Source: G963691885 sp963691885 (GTDB taxonomy: Bacteria > Pseudomonadota > Alphaproteobacteria > UBA8366 > Aestuariispiraceae). Taken from it: a stretch of 64,000 nucleotides of DNA. The stretch's first letter is position 1, and each line of letters begins with the position of its first letter. A program made the position numbers and the translations under genes. The notes beneath the pieces were generated by a model that worked only from the letters and a program-made list of their open reading frames with translations, did not search any database and was not told the origin of the DNA. The stretch spans positions 1,550,001-1,614,000 of the forward strand of contig OY829843.1 of NCBI GenBank assembly GCA_963691885.1. Direction: 5' to 3'. Positions 26,338 through 36,302 of the stretch are shown one piece after another.

Positions 26338-26395
26338 AGATACCATCGCGCGAAAGCAATCTGGCCTACCCGCCACAACACCTATGGGGGACATT

Positions 26396-27169
26396 ATGAA
26401 AACCGGAATCGAACTGTTTAATCTCACCGGAAAGAGCGCCCTCGTAACGGGCTCAAGCCAGGGAATCGGCCAGGTTCTGGCGCAGGGGCTGGCCCAGGCG
26501 GGGGCCAATCTGGTGCTCAACGGAAGGGATTCCGGCAAGCTGTCAGAGGCCGCATCGGTGTTACGGGCCGAAGGGGCAACCGTCTTTGAATTGCCTTTCG
26601 ATGTTACCGATCACAATTCTGTCAAAAAAGCGGTGGATGGGTTCGAGGAATCGAACGGTCCTATCGACATTCTGGTCAATAATGCGGGTATGCAACACCG
26701 CACCCCATTGGAAGATTTTGACCCGGATGATTTCGACCGTCTGATCCGCACCAACGTTACCTCCGTCTTCAATGTCGGACAGGCTGTTGCGCGTCATATG
26801 ATTGGGCGTGGGGCCGGCAAAATCATCAATATCGCCTCAGTCCAGTCTGCATTGGCCCGACCCGGCATTGCCCCCTATACCGCCTCAAAAGGGGCAGTAA
26901 CAAACCTGACAAAGGGAATGGCAACCGACTGGGCAAAACACGGTCTGCAATGCAATGCAATCGCGCCAGGATACTTTGACACTCCGCTCAATGCGGCACT
27001 GGTTGCGAACCCGGAATTCACAAGCTGGCTTGAAACCCGCACGCCTATGGGGCGTTGGGGCCAGATCGAAGAACTGATCGGGGCCTGCATCTATCTCTCG
27101 TCAGATGCCTCCAGTTTTGTGAACGGACATACGCTCTTCGTGGATGGTGGCATCACATCCTGTTTGTAA
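26396..27169 (+). CDS. idnO: Gluconate 5-dehydrogenase-like short-chain dehydrogenase
   Basis: This is a 257-residue SDR oxidoreductase. The cofactor motif TGSSQGIG is at residues 18-25, NNAG follows, and the catalytic YxxxK has Tyr161 and Lys165. FDL-like GIELFNLTGKSALVTGSS at the N-terminus and the length (E. coli IdnO has 254) support 5-ketogluconate reduction to gluconate. ATG 26396 is five bases after GGGGGA; the frame is open upstream to 26315. Assignment to gluconate rather than another polyol is supported by the neighbouring idnD-like gene. Confidence 0.82.
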   Translation: MKTGIELFNLTGKSALVTGSSQGIGQVLAQGLAQAGANLVLNGRDSGKLSEAASVLRAEGATVFELPFDVTDHNSVKKAVDGFEESNGPIDILVNNAGMQHRTPLEDFDPDDFDRLIRTNVTSVFNVGQAVARHMIGRGAGKIINIASVQSALARPGIAPYTASKGAVTNLTKGMATDWAKHGLQCNAIAPGYFDTPLNAALVANPEFTSWLETRTPMGRWGQIEELIGACIYLSSDASSFVNGHTLFVDGGITSCL

Positions 27170-27201
27170 TATGCGCACCAATCAAGCTAGACGGAATTAT
27201 G

Positions 27202-27222
27202 TTCCTGCGTAATATGCAGGAA
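27202..27222. promoter_or_regulatory. Inverted repeat at the start of the LysR gene
   Basis: TTCCTGC (27202-27208) and GCAGGAA (27216-27222) form a perfect 7-bp dyad with a seven-base centre, ending on the first base of the LysR start codon. It may be an autoregulatory operator or a hairpin limiting translation. The AGGA within it is too close to the ATG to be a normal binding site. Confidence 0.4.
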
Positions 27223-28118
27223 TGAACACAGAAACACTCCATCTCTTTATCGAGGTTGCCCATCGGTTGAGCTTTGCAGCCGTTGCGGAAGAACGCGGGG
27301 TCGACCCGTCCTCCGTCTCAAGAGCAATCGCCCAACTGGAGGTGGAATTGGGCCTGCGCCTGTTTCAGCGGTCAACGCGTCGCATGACCCTGACAGAAGC
27401 AGGTGAACAATTTCGCGGCCGGGTGGCGGGGATCCTCGAGGCGCTCGACGAAGCGACAGACGCCGCCCGCGCCCAACAGGCTGCACCCAGCGGGCGGTTG
27501 CGCATTTCTGCCTCGGTTGCGTTTGGTGAAGTTGCCCTTCTGCCCCTCATTCCGGATTTTCGCGAGACATATCCTGAAATCAATTTAGAAATCCAGCTCA
27601 CCGACCGCAATATCAACATGATTGCCGAAAGCGTGGACCTGGCCATCCGCCTGACCGATCGACTTGAGGGCGACTTGATGGCCGTAAAACTGATGGATAC
27701 CCGTTATGCTGTGTGTCTGAGCCCGTCCTATAGGCAAAACAATTCAGCGGTCGAAAAACCCGCTGATCTTGGAAGTCACCGGGCAATCACGTTCACGATG
27801 ACACCCTATCGCACAGCCTGGCTTTTCCGGGACATGGCGGGGGCCGAGGAAAGGATAGAGATTAAAGAGGCGCTTTCCATCTCCTCCGCATTGGGTGTCC
27901 GACAGGCAGCTGTCGCCGGTCTGGGTCCTGCCCTGCTTGCGGATTGGCTGATCCGGGATGATCTGGCGCAGGGGCGGCTTCTCACGGTGCTAAATGATTA
28001 CCAGGTCACGGCAACCGGTTTCGATACAGCGGCCTGGCTGGTCTATCCGACGCGATCCTACATTCCCCGTAAGACCCGGATCATGATCGATTTTCTGAAA
28101 CAGCACTTCAAGGCCTGA
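27222..28118 (+). CDS. LysR-family transcriptional regulator
   Basis: This is a 298-residue regulator with an N-terminal winged helix-turn-helix (SFAAVAEERGVDPSSVSRAIAQLE, about residues 17-40, then LFQRSTRRMTLTEAG) and a LysR substrate-binding domain. The text resembles the CrgA-like branch. It follows idnO by 52 bases on the same strand and probably controls the divergent idnD/idnO promoter. The effector is unknown. Confidence 0.9.
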   Translation: MNTETLHLFIEVAHRLSFAAVAEERGVDPSSVSRAIAQLEVELGLRLFQRSTRRMTLTEAGEQFRGRVAGILEALDEATDAARAQQAAPSGRLRISASVAFGEVALLPLIPDFRETYPEINLEIQLTDRNINMIAESVDLAIRLTDRLEGDLMAVKLMDTRYAVCLSPSYRQNNSAVEKPADLGSHRAITFTMTPYRTAWLFRDMAGAEERIEIKEALSISSALGVRQAAVAGLGPALLADWLIRDDLAQGRLLTVLNDYQVTATGFDTAAWLVYPTRSYIPRKTRIMIDFLKQHFKA

Positions 28119-28188
28119 GGGACGCTTGCGCCTTCCCAGATCGCGCCCTATTTATAACCAATCACGAGCACTAACGAGGTTTTTGTCG

Positions 28189-28485
28189 ATGGACACACTG
28201 CTGGTTCCCCTGATCCAGGTAATCAATATAGGCCTGCAATTGTTCATTTATTGCCTGATCGTGTCGGCCATTCTGAGCTGGCTGGTTGCGTTCAATGTGG
28301 TCAATACAAGCAATCGCTTTGTCTATATGGTCGGCGATTTTCTGCACCGTCTGACCGAACCTGCATTGCGCCCCATTCGAAACATCATTCCAAACCTTGG
28401 CGGAATTGATCTGTCACCGATCGTGCTGATTCTGGGGATCATCTTTATTCAGGGTGTCTTGAGCCGTTTCGCCTATTCCCTGTAA
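28189..28485 (+). CDS. YggT-family membrane protein
   Basis: This 98-residue protein has two hydrophobic segments separated by a loop with FLHRLTEPALRPIRNIIPNLGGIDLSPIV, which defines the YggT family. Homologues are linked to osmotic or cell-envelope functions, but no activity is established. ATG 28189 is preferred; the frame extends upstream to 28126 without family similarity. Confidence 0.88.
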   Translation: MDTLLVPLIQVINIGLQLFIYCLIVSAILSWLVAFNVVNTSNRFVYMVGDFLHRLTEPALRPIRNIIPNLGGIDLSPIVLILGIIFIQGVLSRFAYSL

Positions 28486-28587
28486 CACGCGAAGGCGTCC
28501 GCATGTCCGAAATGGTCGCTTAGGGCCATTTTCTGAATTTCAATTACCCATAGGGTATGGGCCGGTAAACAATCGGGGGGTTGAACC

Positions 28588-29487
28588 ATGGCCGCTGAAA
28601 CAGCACAGATCATTGACGGGAAGAGTTTTGCAGCAGGACTGCGGGAGCGTATTGGCACAGCCGTCCAAAGCCTGAAGGACAGTCATGGGGTCACACCCGG
28701 TCTTGCCGTCATTCTGGTGGGCGAGGACCCGGCCAGTCAGGTCTATGTCCGTAACAAGGGCAAACAGACCATTGAGGCCGGGATGACCAGCCTTGAATTC
28801 AAAATGCCGGATACGGTTTCCGAAGACGAACTTCTGGCCAAGGTCGAGGAACTGAACGCCGATCCCGCGGTCAACGGCATTCTGGTGCAGCTGCCCCTGC
28901 CGGATCATATCGACAGCCAGAAAGTGATCACTGCAATCAACCCGGATAAAGATGTTGACGGTTTCCACCTGACCAATGTGGGTCGCCTGTCTGTTGGCGC
29001 TGATGACGGGCTGATCCCCTGCACACCGCTTGGCTGCCTGTTGATGTTGCAAGACCATTTTGACGGCAACTTGAGCGGTCTGAACGCGGTCATCGTCGGG
29101 CGCTCCAACATTGTCGGAAAGCCGATGTTCAACCTTCTCCTGCAACAGAGCTGCACGGTCACTGTCGCGCATTCCAGGACCAAAGACTTGGCGGCTGTCT
29201 GCCGGGCTGCAGATATTCTGGTGGCCGCCGTGGGACGTCCGGAGATGATCCCCGGTGACTGGGTCAAGCCGGGGGCCGTGGTAATTGATGTCGGGATCAA
29301 CCGCATCGACAAACCCGAAGGGGGGACGCGTCTGGTTGGTGATGTCGACTTTAAATCCGCTTCAGCAGTCGCGGGTGCCATAACACCCGTTCCAGGCGGT
29401 GTTGGACCGATGACCATCGCGTGCCTTTTGCGCAATACAGTCACGGCATGCTGTCAGCAAAATGGATTACCGGAACCCGCGATGTAG
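28588..29487 (+). CDS. folD: Methylenetetrahydrofolate dehydrogenase/cyclohydrolase FolD
   Basis: This is a 299-residue bifunctional enzyme that interconverts methylene-, methenyl- and formyl-tetrahydrofolate in the cytoplasm. The catalytic YVRNK has Tyr53 and Lys57. [11 protein letters not shown], the NADP site [16 protein letters not shown] and [18 protein letters not shown] are intact. It lies 102 bases after yggT and converges on a transporter gene. Confidence 0.96.
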   Translation: MAAETAQIIDGKSFAAGLRERIGTAVQSLKDSHGVTPGLAVILVGEDPASQVYVRNKGKQTIEAGMTSLEFKMPDTVSEDELLAKVEELNADPAVNGILVQLPLPDHIDSQKVITAINPDKDVDGFHLTNVGRLSVGADDGLIPCTPLGCLLMLQDHFDGNLSGLNAVIVGRSNIVGKPMFNLLLQQSCTVTVAHSRTKDLAAVCRAADILVAAVGRPEMIPGDWVKPGAVVIDVGINRIDKPEGGTRLVGDVDFKSASAVAGAITPVPGGVGPMTIACLLRNTVTACCQQNGLPEPAM

Positions 29488-29495
29488 GGTGCCGG

Positions 29496-30419
29496 CTAGT
29501 CCGCCGGTTTTACCTTCGGGGACGGTTTCCACGTCACCAATATGATCCCGATGATAATCGGCACCAGTCCGATCAGATCGACACCGCTGATCGGTTCGGA
29601 AAGGACGATCCAGCCGAACAACATACCGAGGCCCGGGTTCAGAAAGTGAAAAGCACTCGCGCGCCCGGCACCGGCCATCCGGATCATGGCGAACCAGATT
29701 AGCAATGCCACAAAACTCAACATGATTGAGAGATAGGCGATCGACAGGAAAAAGACGTGGTTGAAGACAATGGTCGTCCAGTCTTCGAAGAACAGCGAAA
29801 TCGGTAACAGCGCCAGGCCAGACGCCAGGGTCTGGATCGTGTTGATCACAAACGGGTCCGCGTGAGACCCCCGTTTTCGATACAGAATGGTTCCGGCTGT
29901 CAGACAGAACATCCCGATGAAACCCAGGATGATTCCGATGGGCGCATCAATCTCACCACCTAATCGGCTGTTGAGAACGATGGCCGCGCCCGCAAAACCA
30001 ACAATCACCCCGATCAAACTGCGCGCTGTTATTTTTTCCGCCAGGATCCAATGGGCAAGGAACACGGTCACCAGCGGGGTCAAAGCTGCGATAAGAGCCG
30101 CCAGTCCTGCGGTAATGCTCTGCATGGCGATAAAGAAGAGACCCAGATAAGCCGAATTGTTGAGAAGCCCCAACAGAATTCCGGTGCGGATATCGGCCCG
30201 GTTTTCCGGCATCTTCTTGCGCAGAAAAAGCATCGCAATCCAAAGCAGGATGCCGGTCGCGATAAAGCGGATGGTGAGCAGGGCAAGGGGCGGCGACACC
30301 GTTAGACCGAATTTTGCCGCGACAAAGGCAGAGGACCACAGCACACAGAAACTGATGCCCAGCACATAGAGCAGGCCGTTTTCCCCCAAGAGGGCAGAAA
30401 GCCGATTGCCGGAAACCAT
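29496..30419 (-). CDS. DMT-superfamily (EamA) transporter
   Basis: This is a 307-residue protein with about ten hydrophobic segments in two repeated EamA halves (GISFCVLWSSAFVAAKFGL in the first, GIILGFIGMFCLTAGTILYRKRG starting the second). This is the drug/metabolite exporter fold. The substrate is unknown. It converges on folD, nine bases away, and starts just after the DUF3253 gene. Confidence 0.88.
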   Translation of the reverse strand: MVSGNRLSALLGENGLLYVLGISFCVLWSSAFVAAKFGLTVSPPLALLTIRFIATGILLWIAMLFLRKKMPENRADIRTGILLGLLNNSAYLGLFFIAMQSITAGLAALIAALTPLVTVFLAHWILAEKITARSLIGVIVGFAGAAIVLNSRLGGEIDAPIGIILGFIGMFCLTAGTILYRKRGSHADPFVINTIQTLASGLALLPISLFFEDWTTIVFNHVFFLSIAYLSIMLSFVALLIWFAMIRMAGAGRASAFHFLNPGLGMLFGWIVLSEPISGVDLIGLVPIIIGIILVTWKPSPKVKPAD

Positions 30420-30430
30420 CAGATACCCAA

Positions 30431-30760
30431 TCAGTCCTGTGCTGCCTCGTCACCCCGGGGCAGACGCATCCGCCAGATCCCGGAAACAGATTTCAGGTCT
30501 TCCGGCGCAACTTTCTTGCCCTTGCGCGTAATATCGATCTCACCAATACGAGCCAGATGAAACGCCTGATCCTTTACAGCCTGAAAATATCGGCGCCACG
30601 CCTTTGCCGCGCGTTCCTTTTCCATTGGTTTGACCTGCAATTGCGCCTTCGCAATGTCGCGGGCGATCTGTTCCGGACTGACCGGTTTGTTTGCAGGCAC
30701 ATCCGCCAGGTGATTGAGAATGGCCTGGGCGACAGGATCAAGTTTTTCAGGGTCGGACAT
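30431..30760 (-). CDS. DUF3253 protein
   Basis: This is a 109-residue small soluble protein of the DUF3253 type. It starts with a helix-turn-helix-like AILNHLADVPANKPVSPEQIARDIA and ends with (I)GEIDITRKGKKVAPEDLKSVSGIWRMRLP. The fold resembles a winged helix, but no function is known. It is followed by the DMT transporter gene. Confidence 0.8.
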   Translation of the reverse strand: MSDPEKLDPVAQAILNHLADVPANKPVSPEQIARDIAKAQLQVKPMEKERAAKAWRRYFQAVKDQAFHLARIGEIDITRKGKKVAPEDLKSVSGIWRMRLPRGDEAAQD

Positions 30761-30823
30761 TCTGAAGTCTCTTTTCTGGTTGGGTCTTCATCTTCTGCGA
30801 TGAGCGCCAATGGACGGGTCCAT

Positions 30824-31222
30824 TTACCTTTCATCTTGCCCCAGTGCTTCGGGGAAACAGAAAACCATCTTATCTACGGTTTCTGGCGGAATGGAAACGG
30901 GGTCTACCCGCTGTTTTTCAATAAGCGCCACCAGTTCACCGCGATTGACCAGTATTTGAGCTGCCTGCACAAGGTTGAATCTGGCCATATCAGCATCCCA
31001 GTTCTGGAAAAAATGCTGGATGACCTCTGGCATTGTCGTGCGACCCCGCGAAGACACAGCCATAAGCAGGGTTTGCTGAATCTGTTCAGTATCATGGCGA
31101 CGGTCGAAACCGAACATCCGATGGATCAAACTGGAAAGAGCACCCTTCTTCATCATTGCGTGACAGTGCCGGTCAAACCATGATTTGTCATCCCGCATCC
31201 AAAACATGTTGAAATATCGCAT
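30824..31222 (-). CDS. Conserved-looking protein of unknown function
   Basis: This encodes about 132 residues from ATG 31222, Met/Phe/His-rich (MFWMRDDKSWFDRHCHAMMKK at the start, split by charged residues) with helical segments. No family recognised. The frame remains open to 31369 and the upstream residues also look plausible, but that would overlap the divergent NnrU gene and no better start codon or binding site was found. It lies 63 bases before the DUF3253 gene on the same strand. Confidence 0.55.
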   Translation of the reverse strand: MRYFNMFWMRDDKSWFDRHCHAMMKKGALSSLIHRMFGFDRRHDTEQIQQTLLMAVSSRGRTTMPEVIQHFFQNWDADMARFNLVQAAQILVNRGELVALIEKQRVDPVSIPPETVDKMVFCFPEALGQDER

Positions 31223-31329
31223 GGAATGCTCAGATGAATCATGCTGAGTTTCGCGGTCAAAAAAGAACAGCTCCGCCCAGTTGAAGTCAGTGTTGAGGAC
31301 CGGGCAAAAGCGCGAAGAAAGGGAAGAGT

Positions 31330-32019
31330 GTGATCGGAAGTATCGAAGGTTTAAGTGCCGCCATTGCAACTTTTGTGCTCGGTCACTTTATCCTCTCAAG
31401 CCTTCAGGTCCGTCGTAACCTGACCAGCCTGCTGACCGAGGGCGGTTTCTCGATCGGATATACGATTGTGATTTCCGCTGCCCTTATCTGGGTGCTCTAT
31501 GCCTATGGGGCCGCGCCCTTTATTCCCGTGTGGGATCCAGCACCGGATTTACGTCATGTCACCTATTCATTGATGTTGGTATCTGTTCTGTTCGTCGTGA
31601 TTGGGTTGAGCACACGGTCGCCTACAGCGGTCGGTGGTGAGAAACTGGCCCAGGACCCAAGACCGGTCACAGGTATTCTGACGATCACCCGTCATCCGTT
31701 CCTGATCGGCACCTCACTTTGGTCAATCGCCCATCTGCTCTCCAACGGCGATCTTGCATCCATCTTGCTCTTCGGTGGCATGCTGGTCCTTTCGACCGTG
31801 GGGATGGCGCATATCGATTACAGGCGCAAACACAATCTGGGTGCCGCTTGGGCCCCAATCGCGCTCTCAACCAGCGTGGTGCCCTTCGTCGCTGCTCTCA
31901 GCGGTCGGGTCAAAATCGACTGGTCAGGGATCGGCGTCCTGCGCCCAGCAATCGGCCTTGCCGTTTTCATGGGGCTGGCACTGGGACATCCGTGGATCGC
32001 CGGTGTCGCGCTCTTCTGA
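31330..32019 (+). CDS. NnrU-family membrane protein
   Basis: This is a 229-residue polytopic protein. The LTITRHPFLIGTSLWSIAHLLSNGD motif defines the NnrU/isoprenylcysteine-methyltransferase-like family. NnrU was named from denitrification gene clusters, but no denitrification genes are seen here. GTG 31330 follows GGAAG by four bases. It converges on phoB with only 15 bases between the stops. Confidence 0.87.
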   Translation: MIGSIEGLSAAIATFVLGHFILSSLQVRRNLTSLLTEGGFSIGYTIVISAALIWVLYAYGAAPFIPVWDPAPDLRHVTYSLMLVSVLFVVIGLSTRSPTAVGGEKLAQDPRPVTGILTITRHPFLIGTSLWSIAHLLSNGDLASILLFGGMLVLSTVGMAHIDYRRKHNLGAAWAPIALSTSVVPFVAALSGRVKIDWSGIGVLRPAIGLAVFMGLALGHPWIAGVALF

Positions 32020-32034
32020 CGACCGGAAACCGGA

Positions 32035-32736
32035 TCAGAAGGCGCCGTTCGGTTCCAACGCGTAGCCTGCAGAACGAACCGTCCGGATCATATCCATACG
32101 ACCCTGATCGTTGAGGGCCTTACGAAGCCGTCTAATGTGAACATCCACCGTGCGGGCTTCCACATAGACATCTCGTCCCCAGACAGCATCCAGCAATTGT
32201 TCGCGACTGAATACACGGCCTGGATATTCAAGGAAGTGACGCAGCAGGCGGAATTCGGTTGGTCCGAGGCGAATCTCATCCCCGTTTCGGTGCACCCGAT
32301 GCGCCGCCAGGTCCATACTGATATCAGCCACATTCAGCTTTTCATCATTCAGCACAGGGCGGGCCCGCCGCAGCAATGCATTGATCCGCGCCACGAGTTC
32401 AGCCGGGGAAAACGGCTTCGTAATATAGTCGTCCGCGCCAGCGCCGAGGCCGCGCACCTTGTCTGCTTCTTCACCCCGCGCGGTCAGCATGATAACCGGG
32501 ATGGCTTTCGTCGACTGGCGACGGCGGAACTGTCGGCAAACCTCAATGCCCGTTACTTCGGGCAGCATCCAGTCCAGAACAACCAGATCCGGCGGGTTCT
32601 CATCAACTGCCAGCAATGCCTCGCGGCCATCGCGCGCGATAGAAACTTCAAAACCTTCCCGCTCCAGATTGTATTCGATCAGGGTTACAACCGCTGCTTC
32701 ATCTTCAACAATAAAAATATGGGGCTTGATAGCCAT
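32035..32736 (-). CDS. phoB: Phosphate regulon response regulator PhoB
   Basis: This is a 233-residue two-component response regulator. The receiver has acidic residues Glu11 and Asp12, phospho-acceptor Asp55 (LVVLDWMLPE) and a PFSPAELVARI segment. The C-terminal OmpR-type winged helix reads LLRHFLEYPGRVFSREQLLDAVWG and ends VRSAGYALE. It activates phosphate-starvation genes through Pho boxes. It is the last gene of the phoR-pst locus. Confidence 0.95.
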   Translation of the reverse strand: MAIKPHIFIVEDEAAVVTLIEYNLEREGFEVSIARDGREALLAVDENPPDLVVLDWMLPEVTGIEVCRQFRRRQSTKAIPVIMLTARGEEADKVRGLGAGADDYITKPFSPAELVARINALLRRARPVLNDEKLNVADISMDLAAHRVHRNGDEIRLGPTEFRLLRHFLEYPGRVFSREQLLDAVWGRDVYVEARTVDVHIRRLRKALNDQGRMDMIRTVRSAGYALEPNGAF

Positions 32737-32793
32737 TTTCTTCAGACCTTCTCGTATTCACATTCATACAGACCCGAAGCGGTCGCGGACCGA

Positions 32794-33561
32794 CTACTCC
32801 GGTTTTGATAGAGTACTGAGCACGCCGGAAAGCGCGCCTTCCTCATCGGAACTCAACAAATTTGTCGTGTCATTCTTAGGGCGGCGATCTTCCATCCGTG
32901 TACCGGTTTCCCGGAAGTAGAGCGTCTCGGCAATGTTGGTCGCATGATCCCCGATACGCTCAAGATTTTTCGCAATGAAAAGAAGATGGGTACCGGTCGT
33001 GATGTAACGCGGATCTTCCATCATATAGGTCAGCAATTCCCGGAAGATGCTGGTGTAGAGTTCGTCCGCCTCTTCATCGCCTTCCCAGACCGCCACGGCC
33101 TTTTCCAGATCCTTTTCCATACAGGCGTCGAACACATCTTTCAGCAGGTTCTGAACCACCTTGCCCAGCCGTCCCACGCTGCGTTGCACGGGGGATGAGG
33201 GCATGTGAGAGAGCGACGGAACGCGCTTTGCGATGTTCTTTGCATAATCACCGATCCGCTCAATATCGGACCCCATGCGCAGCATCGAAACGATGTAGCG
33301 AAGATCATTAGCCACGGGCTGACGCAGGGCCAACATGCGTACCACCAAAGCTTCGATATCTGTTTCCAGCTGATCGAGCTCTTTGTCCTGCTTGCGGATC
33401 TGCTCCGCCAGATTTTCATCCCGTTTCGCGACAGAGCGCATTGCCCCATCAACCGAGCTTTCCGCCAAACCGCACATCTGATTGAACATCTTTGTCAGAC
33501 GCTGAAACTCGTCGTCATAGGATTTGACGATGTGGTTACTCTGTTCTGTTACGCCTGCCAT
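32794..33561 (-). CDS. phoU: Phosphate transport regulator PhoU
   Basis: This is a 255-residue all-helical protein with the two PhoU repeats (first: DELDQLETDIEALVVRMLALRQPVANDLR; second ends LLFIAKNLERIGDHATNIAE). It couples PstSCAB activity to PhoR and keeps the regulon off under phosphate-rich conditions. It sits between pstB and phoB as usual. Confidence 0.95.
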   Translation of the reverse strand: MAGVTEQSNHIVKSYDDEFQRLTKMFNQMCGLAESSVDGAMRSVAKRDENLAEQIRKQDKELDQLETDIEALVVRMLALRQPVANDLRYIVSMLRMGSDIERIGDYAKNIAKRVPSLSHMPSSPVQRSVGRLGKVVQNLLKDVFDACMEKDLEKAVAVWEGDEEADELYTSIFRELLTYMMEDPRYITTGTHLLFIAKNLERIGDHATNIAETLYFRETGTRMEDRRPKNDTTNLLSSDEEGALSGVLSTLSKPE

Positions 33562-33607
33562 TTTTCAGCTCTTTCATTGGGGTTTTGAGGGTTGTCTCGC
33601 ATCGAGA

Positions 33608-34435
33608 CTAGCCGAATCGCCCTGTGATGTAACCTTGGGTCCGCTCGTCAGAGGGGTTGGTGAACAGCGTCTCGGTCTCACCATATTCAACCAGATTGCC
33701 CAGGTGGAAGAAGGCTGTCTTCTGGGAGACACGGGCCGCCTGCTGCATGGAGTGCGTGACGATCGCAATGGTGAAATTGGTTCGCAGCTCGTCGATCAGT
33801 TCCTCGATTTTAGCGGTCGCAATCGGATCCAGCGCCGAGCAGGGCTCATCCATCAGGATCACTTCAGGTTCAACCGCAATGGCGCGCGCGATACAGAGAC
33901 GCTGTTGTTGACCGCCGGACAGGCCTGTACCCGGCTGATCCAGACGGTCCTTTACCTCATCCCAGATACTGGCGCGGCGCAGGCTGGATTCAACGACTGC
34001 ATCCATTTCAGCCTTATTCGATGCCAAACCATGAATGCGCGGGCCGTAAGCGACATTTTCATAGATCGACTTCGGGAACGGGTTGGGCTTCTGAAACACC
34101 ATACCGACACGGGCCCGCAGCTGAACAACATCAACCGTCGGGTCGTAGATGTCACCATCATCCATCGTGATGGAGCCTTTCACCTCACAACCGTCAATCA
34201 CATCGTTCATGCGGTTCAGGCACCGCAGGAAGGTGGATTTTCCGCAACCTGAAGGACCGATAAGTGCAGTTACCTGCTTTTCAACGATATCAATATCGAC
34301 ATCGAAAAGGGCCTGTTTTTCCCCGTAGAACACCGAGACTTTACGACCCATCATCTTGGGGTCAGCCTGAACCACTTTTTCCGGTTTTGGCGTGTTTTCA
34401 GCGTCTTTTTCAGCCATTGTCACATCACTCATCAC
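33608..34435 (-). CDS. pstB: Phosphate import ATP-binding protein PstB
   Basis: This is a 275-residue ABC ATPase. Walker A GPSGCGKS is at residues 60-67, the signature [16 protein letters not shown] is followed by Walker [14 protein letters not shown], and RCLNRMND after Walker A is diagnostic of PstB. The first 30 residues are a charged extension. It energises phosphate import through PstA and PstC. Confidence 0.96.
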   Translation of the reverse strand: MMSDVTMAEKDAENTPKPEKVVQADPKMMGRKVSVFYGEKQALFDVDIDIVEKQVTALIGPSGCGKSTFLRCLNRMNDVIDGCEVKGSITMDDGDIYDPTVDVVQLRARVGMVFQKPNPFPKSIYENVAYGPRIHGLASNKAEMDAVVESSLRRASIWDEVKDRLDQPGTGLSGGQQQRLCIARAIAVEPEVILMDEPCSALDPIATAKIEELIDELRTNFTIAIVTHSMQQAARVSQKTAFFHLGNLVEYGETETLFTNPSDERTQGYITGRFG

Positions 34436-34469
34436 TTAGCCCTCTGATGTCTCGGTGGATGGTTTAACT

Positions 34470-36302
34470 CTACCACCGCGTCTCAAACTTTTTGCGCAGG
34501 AAAACAGCCGCCATGTTCATGGTGATCAGGAAACCCAACAGCACCATAATTGCCGCCGATGTGCGCTCAACAAATGCGCGTTCTGGCGCGTCCGCCCACA
34601 GGAAGATCTGAACCGGTAAAACAGTCGCCGGATCGGTTGGCCCGCCTGGAATATCCACAATAAAGGCCACCATACCGATCATCAGCAGCGGGGCCGTCTC
34701 ACCAAGCGCCTGCGCCATACCGATGATCGTGCCCGTCAACATGCCCGGCAGCGCCAGCGGCAGGACGTGGTGGGTCATCGCCTGAATGCGGCTGGCGCCC
34801 ATGCCAAGCGCGGCTTCGCGTATGCTGGGCGGGACCGATTTCAGGGCGGCGCGGCTGGCAATAATGATTGTCGGCAAGGTCATAAGCGTCAGCACTAGAC
34901 CACCGACCACCGGTGCCGATCGCGGCAGGCCAAACACGTTCAGGAAGACCGCCAGTCCCAACAGACCGAAAACGATAGATGGGACGGCCGCAAGATTGTT
35001 GATATTCACCTCAATCAAATCGGTCCATTTGTTCTTGGGCGCGAACTCTTCGAGATAGACAGCGGCCATGACCCCAATCGGGAAAGACAGCACGAGGGTC
35101 ACCATCAGGGTCCAGAAGGACCCGACCGCCGCACCCCAGATACCGGCAAGTTCCGGCTCACGGCTGTCGCCTGTTGTGAAGAATGCAGAGTTGATGGCGC
35201 TTTCAATCTGACCGCGGTCCTGCATCAGGTGAAGCCAGCCAATCTGCTTGTCTGTCAGACGGCGGTCCGTCTCTGGTGTTTGCAGTTTGACAATCTGCCA
35301 GTCAGCGGAACTGTCCAATGACGACGGTGGAGAGACGATCTCTGTCGTGACCTTGTCTCGGGTGACAGTCAGGATCTTGAACACACCGTCATTTGTGACC
35401 ACAAGGTAGGACGGCATGGACTGATCCAGCGTTTCTTCCCCTGCATCTGATTGAGACCGCGTCCGGAAATCGGTAGCGTCCGATGTCAGCTTTTCAAGCG
35501 ACGCGTTTACATTTGCTTTCAATGTCTCGAGATTGCGCAGCGTGTCCGCATAGGTCGTCTTCTGTGCCTCATCATCAGCATTTTCCAGGCGCGATGCTGT
35601 AACCGCGAGTTCTTCATCAATCCGACCGAGTTGGCGTTGATTCTGGGCAATGCTGTTTTCAGCCTCATCAGCCTTGCGGGCAAATTCCGCTTTGACATCG
35701 ATAAAGACATTTCCAAATGCATACACGCCTCCGGACAGGACACCGTCCTCGGTCATGGCGAGGGTGCCATCACCTGCACTAACCTCAACATCGGTCATAT
35801 TCCCTTTCAGGAACATATCCGCATCGTCCGAAAGCGAAACCTGGGCCTGAACCGTCGTCCCGATGAGATCAGGGTTGTCCAGAACGATTGATCTCAATTC
35901 AAAATCTGAGCCGGATGAAAGAAGTCCTGTCAAAGCGCGACGGTTTGATCGACCAGAGACGCCCGGAAAGTCCGCGCGCAGCGACCCAAAGACCAGACCA
36001 CGATAGTTGGCCTTTCCGATCACGTCCAAATCCCCGGTTTGATCCGGGTCGATTTCAGAAACCTCAAGCGGGACGTCCAGTGTCACCTTGCTTTGAAAGA
36101 AGGCGCCAATCCCATTGCTGATAATAGTCGTGAACAGAACCAGCAGGATCAGCAGCGCCAGACCGATCGCCACCAGGCCATACATCCGAAAGCGGCGCTC
36201 GGCGGCATATCTCTTTTTGAGGCCTTTTGCGACGACCTCTGCAATGCCTTGATGACCTGGCGCGCCCAGAGGGGCCGAACCATTCTTTGTGATATCAGTC
36301 AT
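34470..36302 (-). CDS. pstA: Phosphate import permease PstA with long periplasmic insert
   Basis: This is about 610 residues, far longer than E. coli PstA (296). The C-terminal third is the normal permease (GIWGAAVGSFWTLMVTL, PSIVFGLLGLAVF, then LGMGASRIQAMTHHVLPLALPG). The N-terminal part has a basic cytoplasmic start, one membrane segment and a periplasmic region of about 300 residues that includes a predicted coiled coil (RQLGRIDEELAVTASRLENADDE). Such extended PstA proteins occur in other alphaproteobacteria. ATG 36302 overlaps the pstC stop by eight bases. Confidence 0.92.
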   Translation of the reverse strand: MTDITKNGSAPLGAPGHQGIAEVVAKGLKKRYAAERRFRMYGLVAIGLALLILLVLFTTIISNGIGAFFQSKVTLDVPLEVSEIDPDQTGDLDVIGKANYRGLVFGSLRADFPGVSGRSNRRALTGLLSSGSDFELRSIVLDNPDLIGTTVQAQVSLSDDADMFLKGNMTDVEVSAGDGTLAMTEDGVLSGGVYAFGNVFIDVKAEFARKADEAENSIAQNQRQLGRIDEELAVTASRLENADDEAQKTTYADTLRNLETLKANVNASLEKLTSDATDFRTRSQSDAGEETLDQSMPSYLVVTNDGVFKILTVTRDKVTTEIVSPPSSLDSSADWQIVKLQTPETDRRLTDKQIGWLHLMQDRGQIESAINSAFFTTGDSREPELAGIWGAAVGSFWTLMVTLVLSFPIGVMAAVYLEEFAPKNKWTDLIEVNINNLAAVPSIVFGLLGLAVFLNVFGLPRSAPVVGGLVLTLMTLPTIIIASRAALKSVPPSIREAALGMGASRIQAMTHHVLPLALPGMLTGTIIGMAQALGETAPLLMIGMVAFIVDIPGGPTDPATVLPVQIFLWADAPERAFVERTSAAIMVLLGFLITMNMAAVFLRKKFETRW

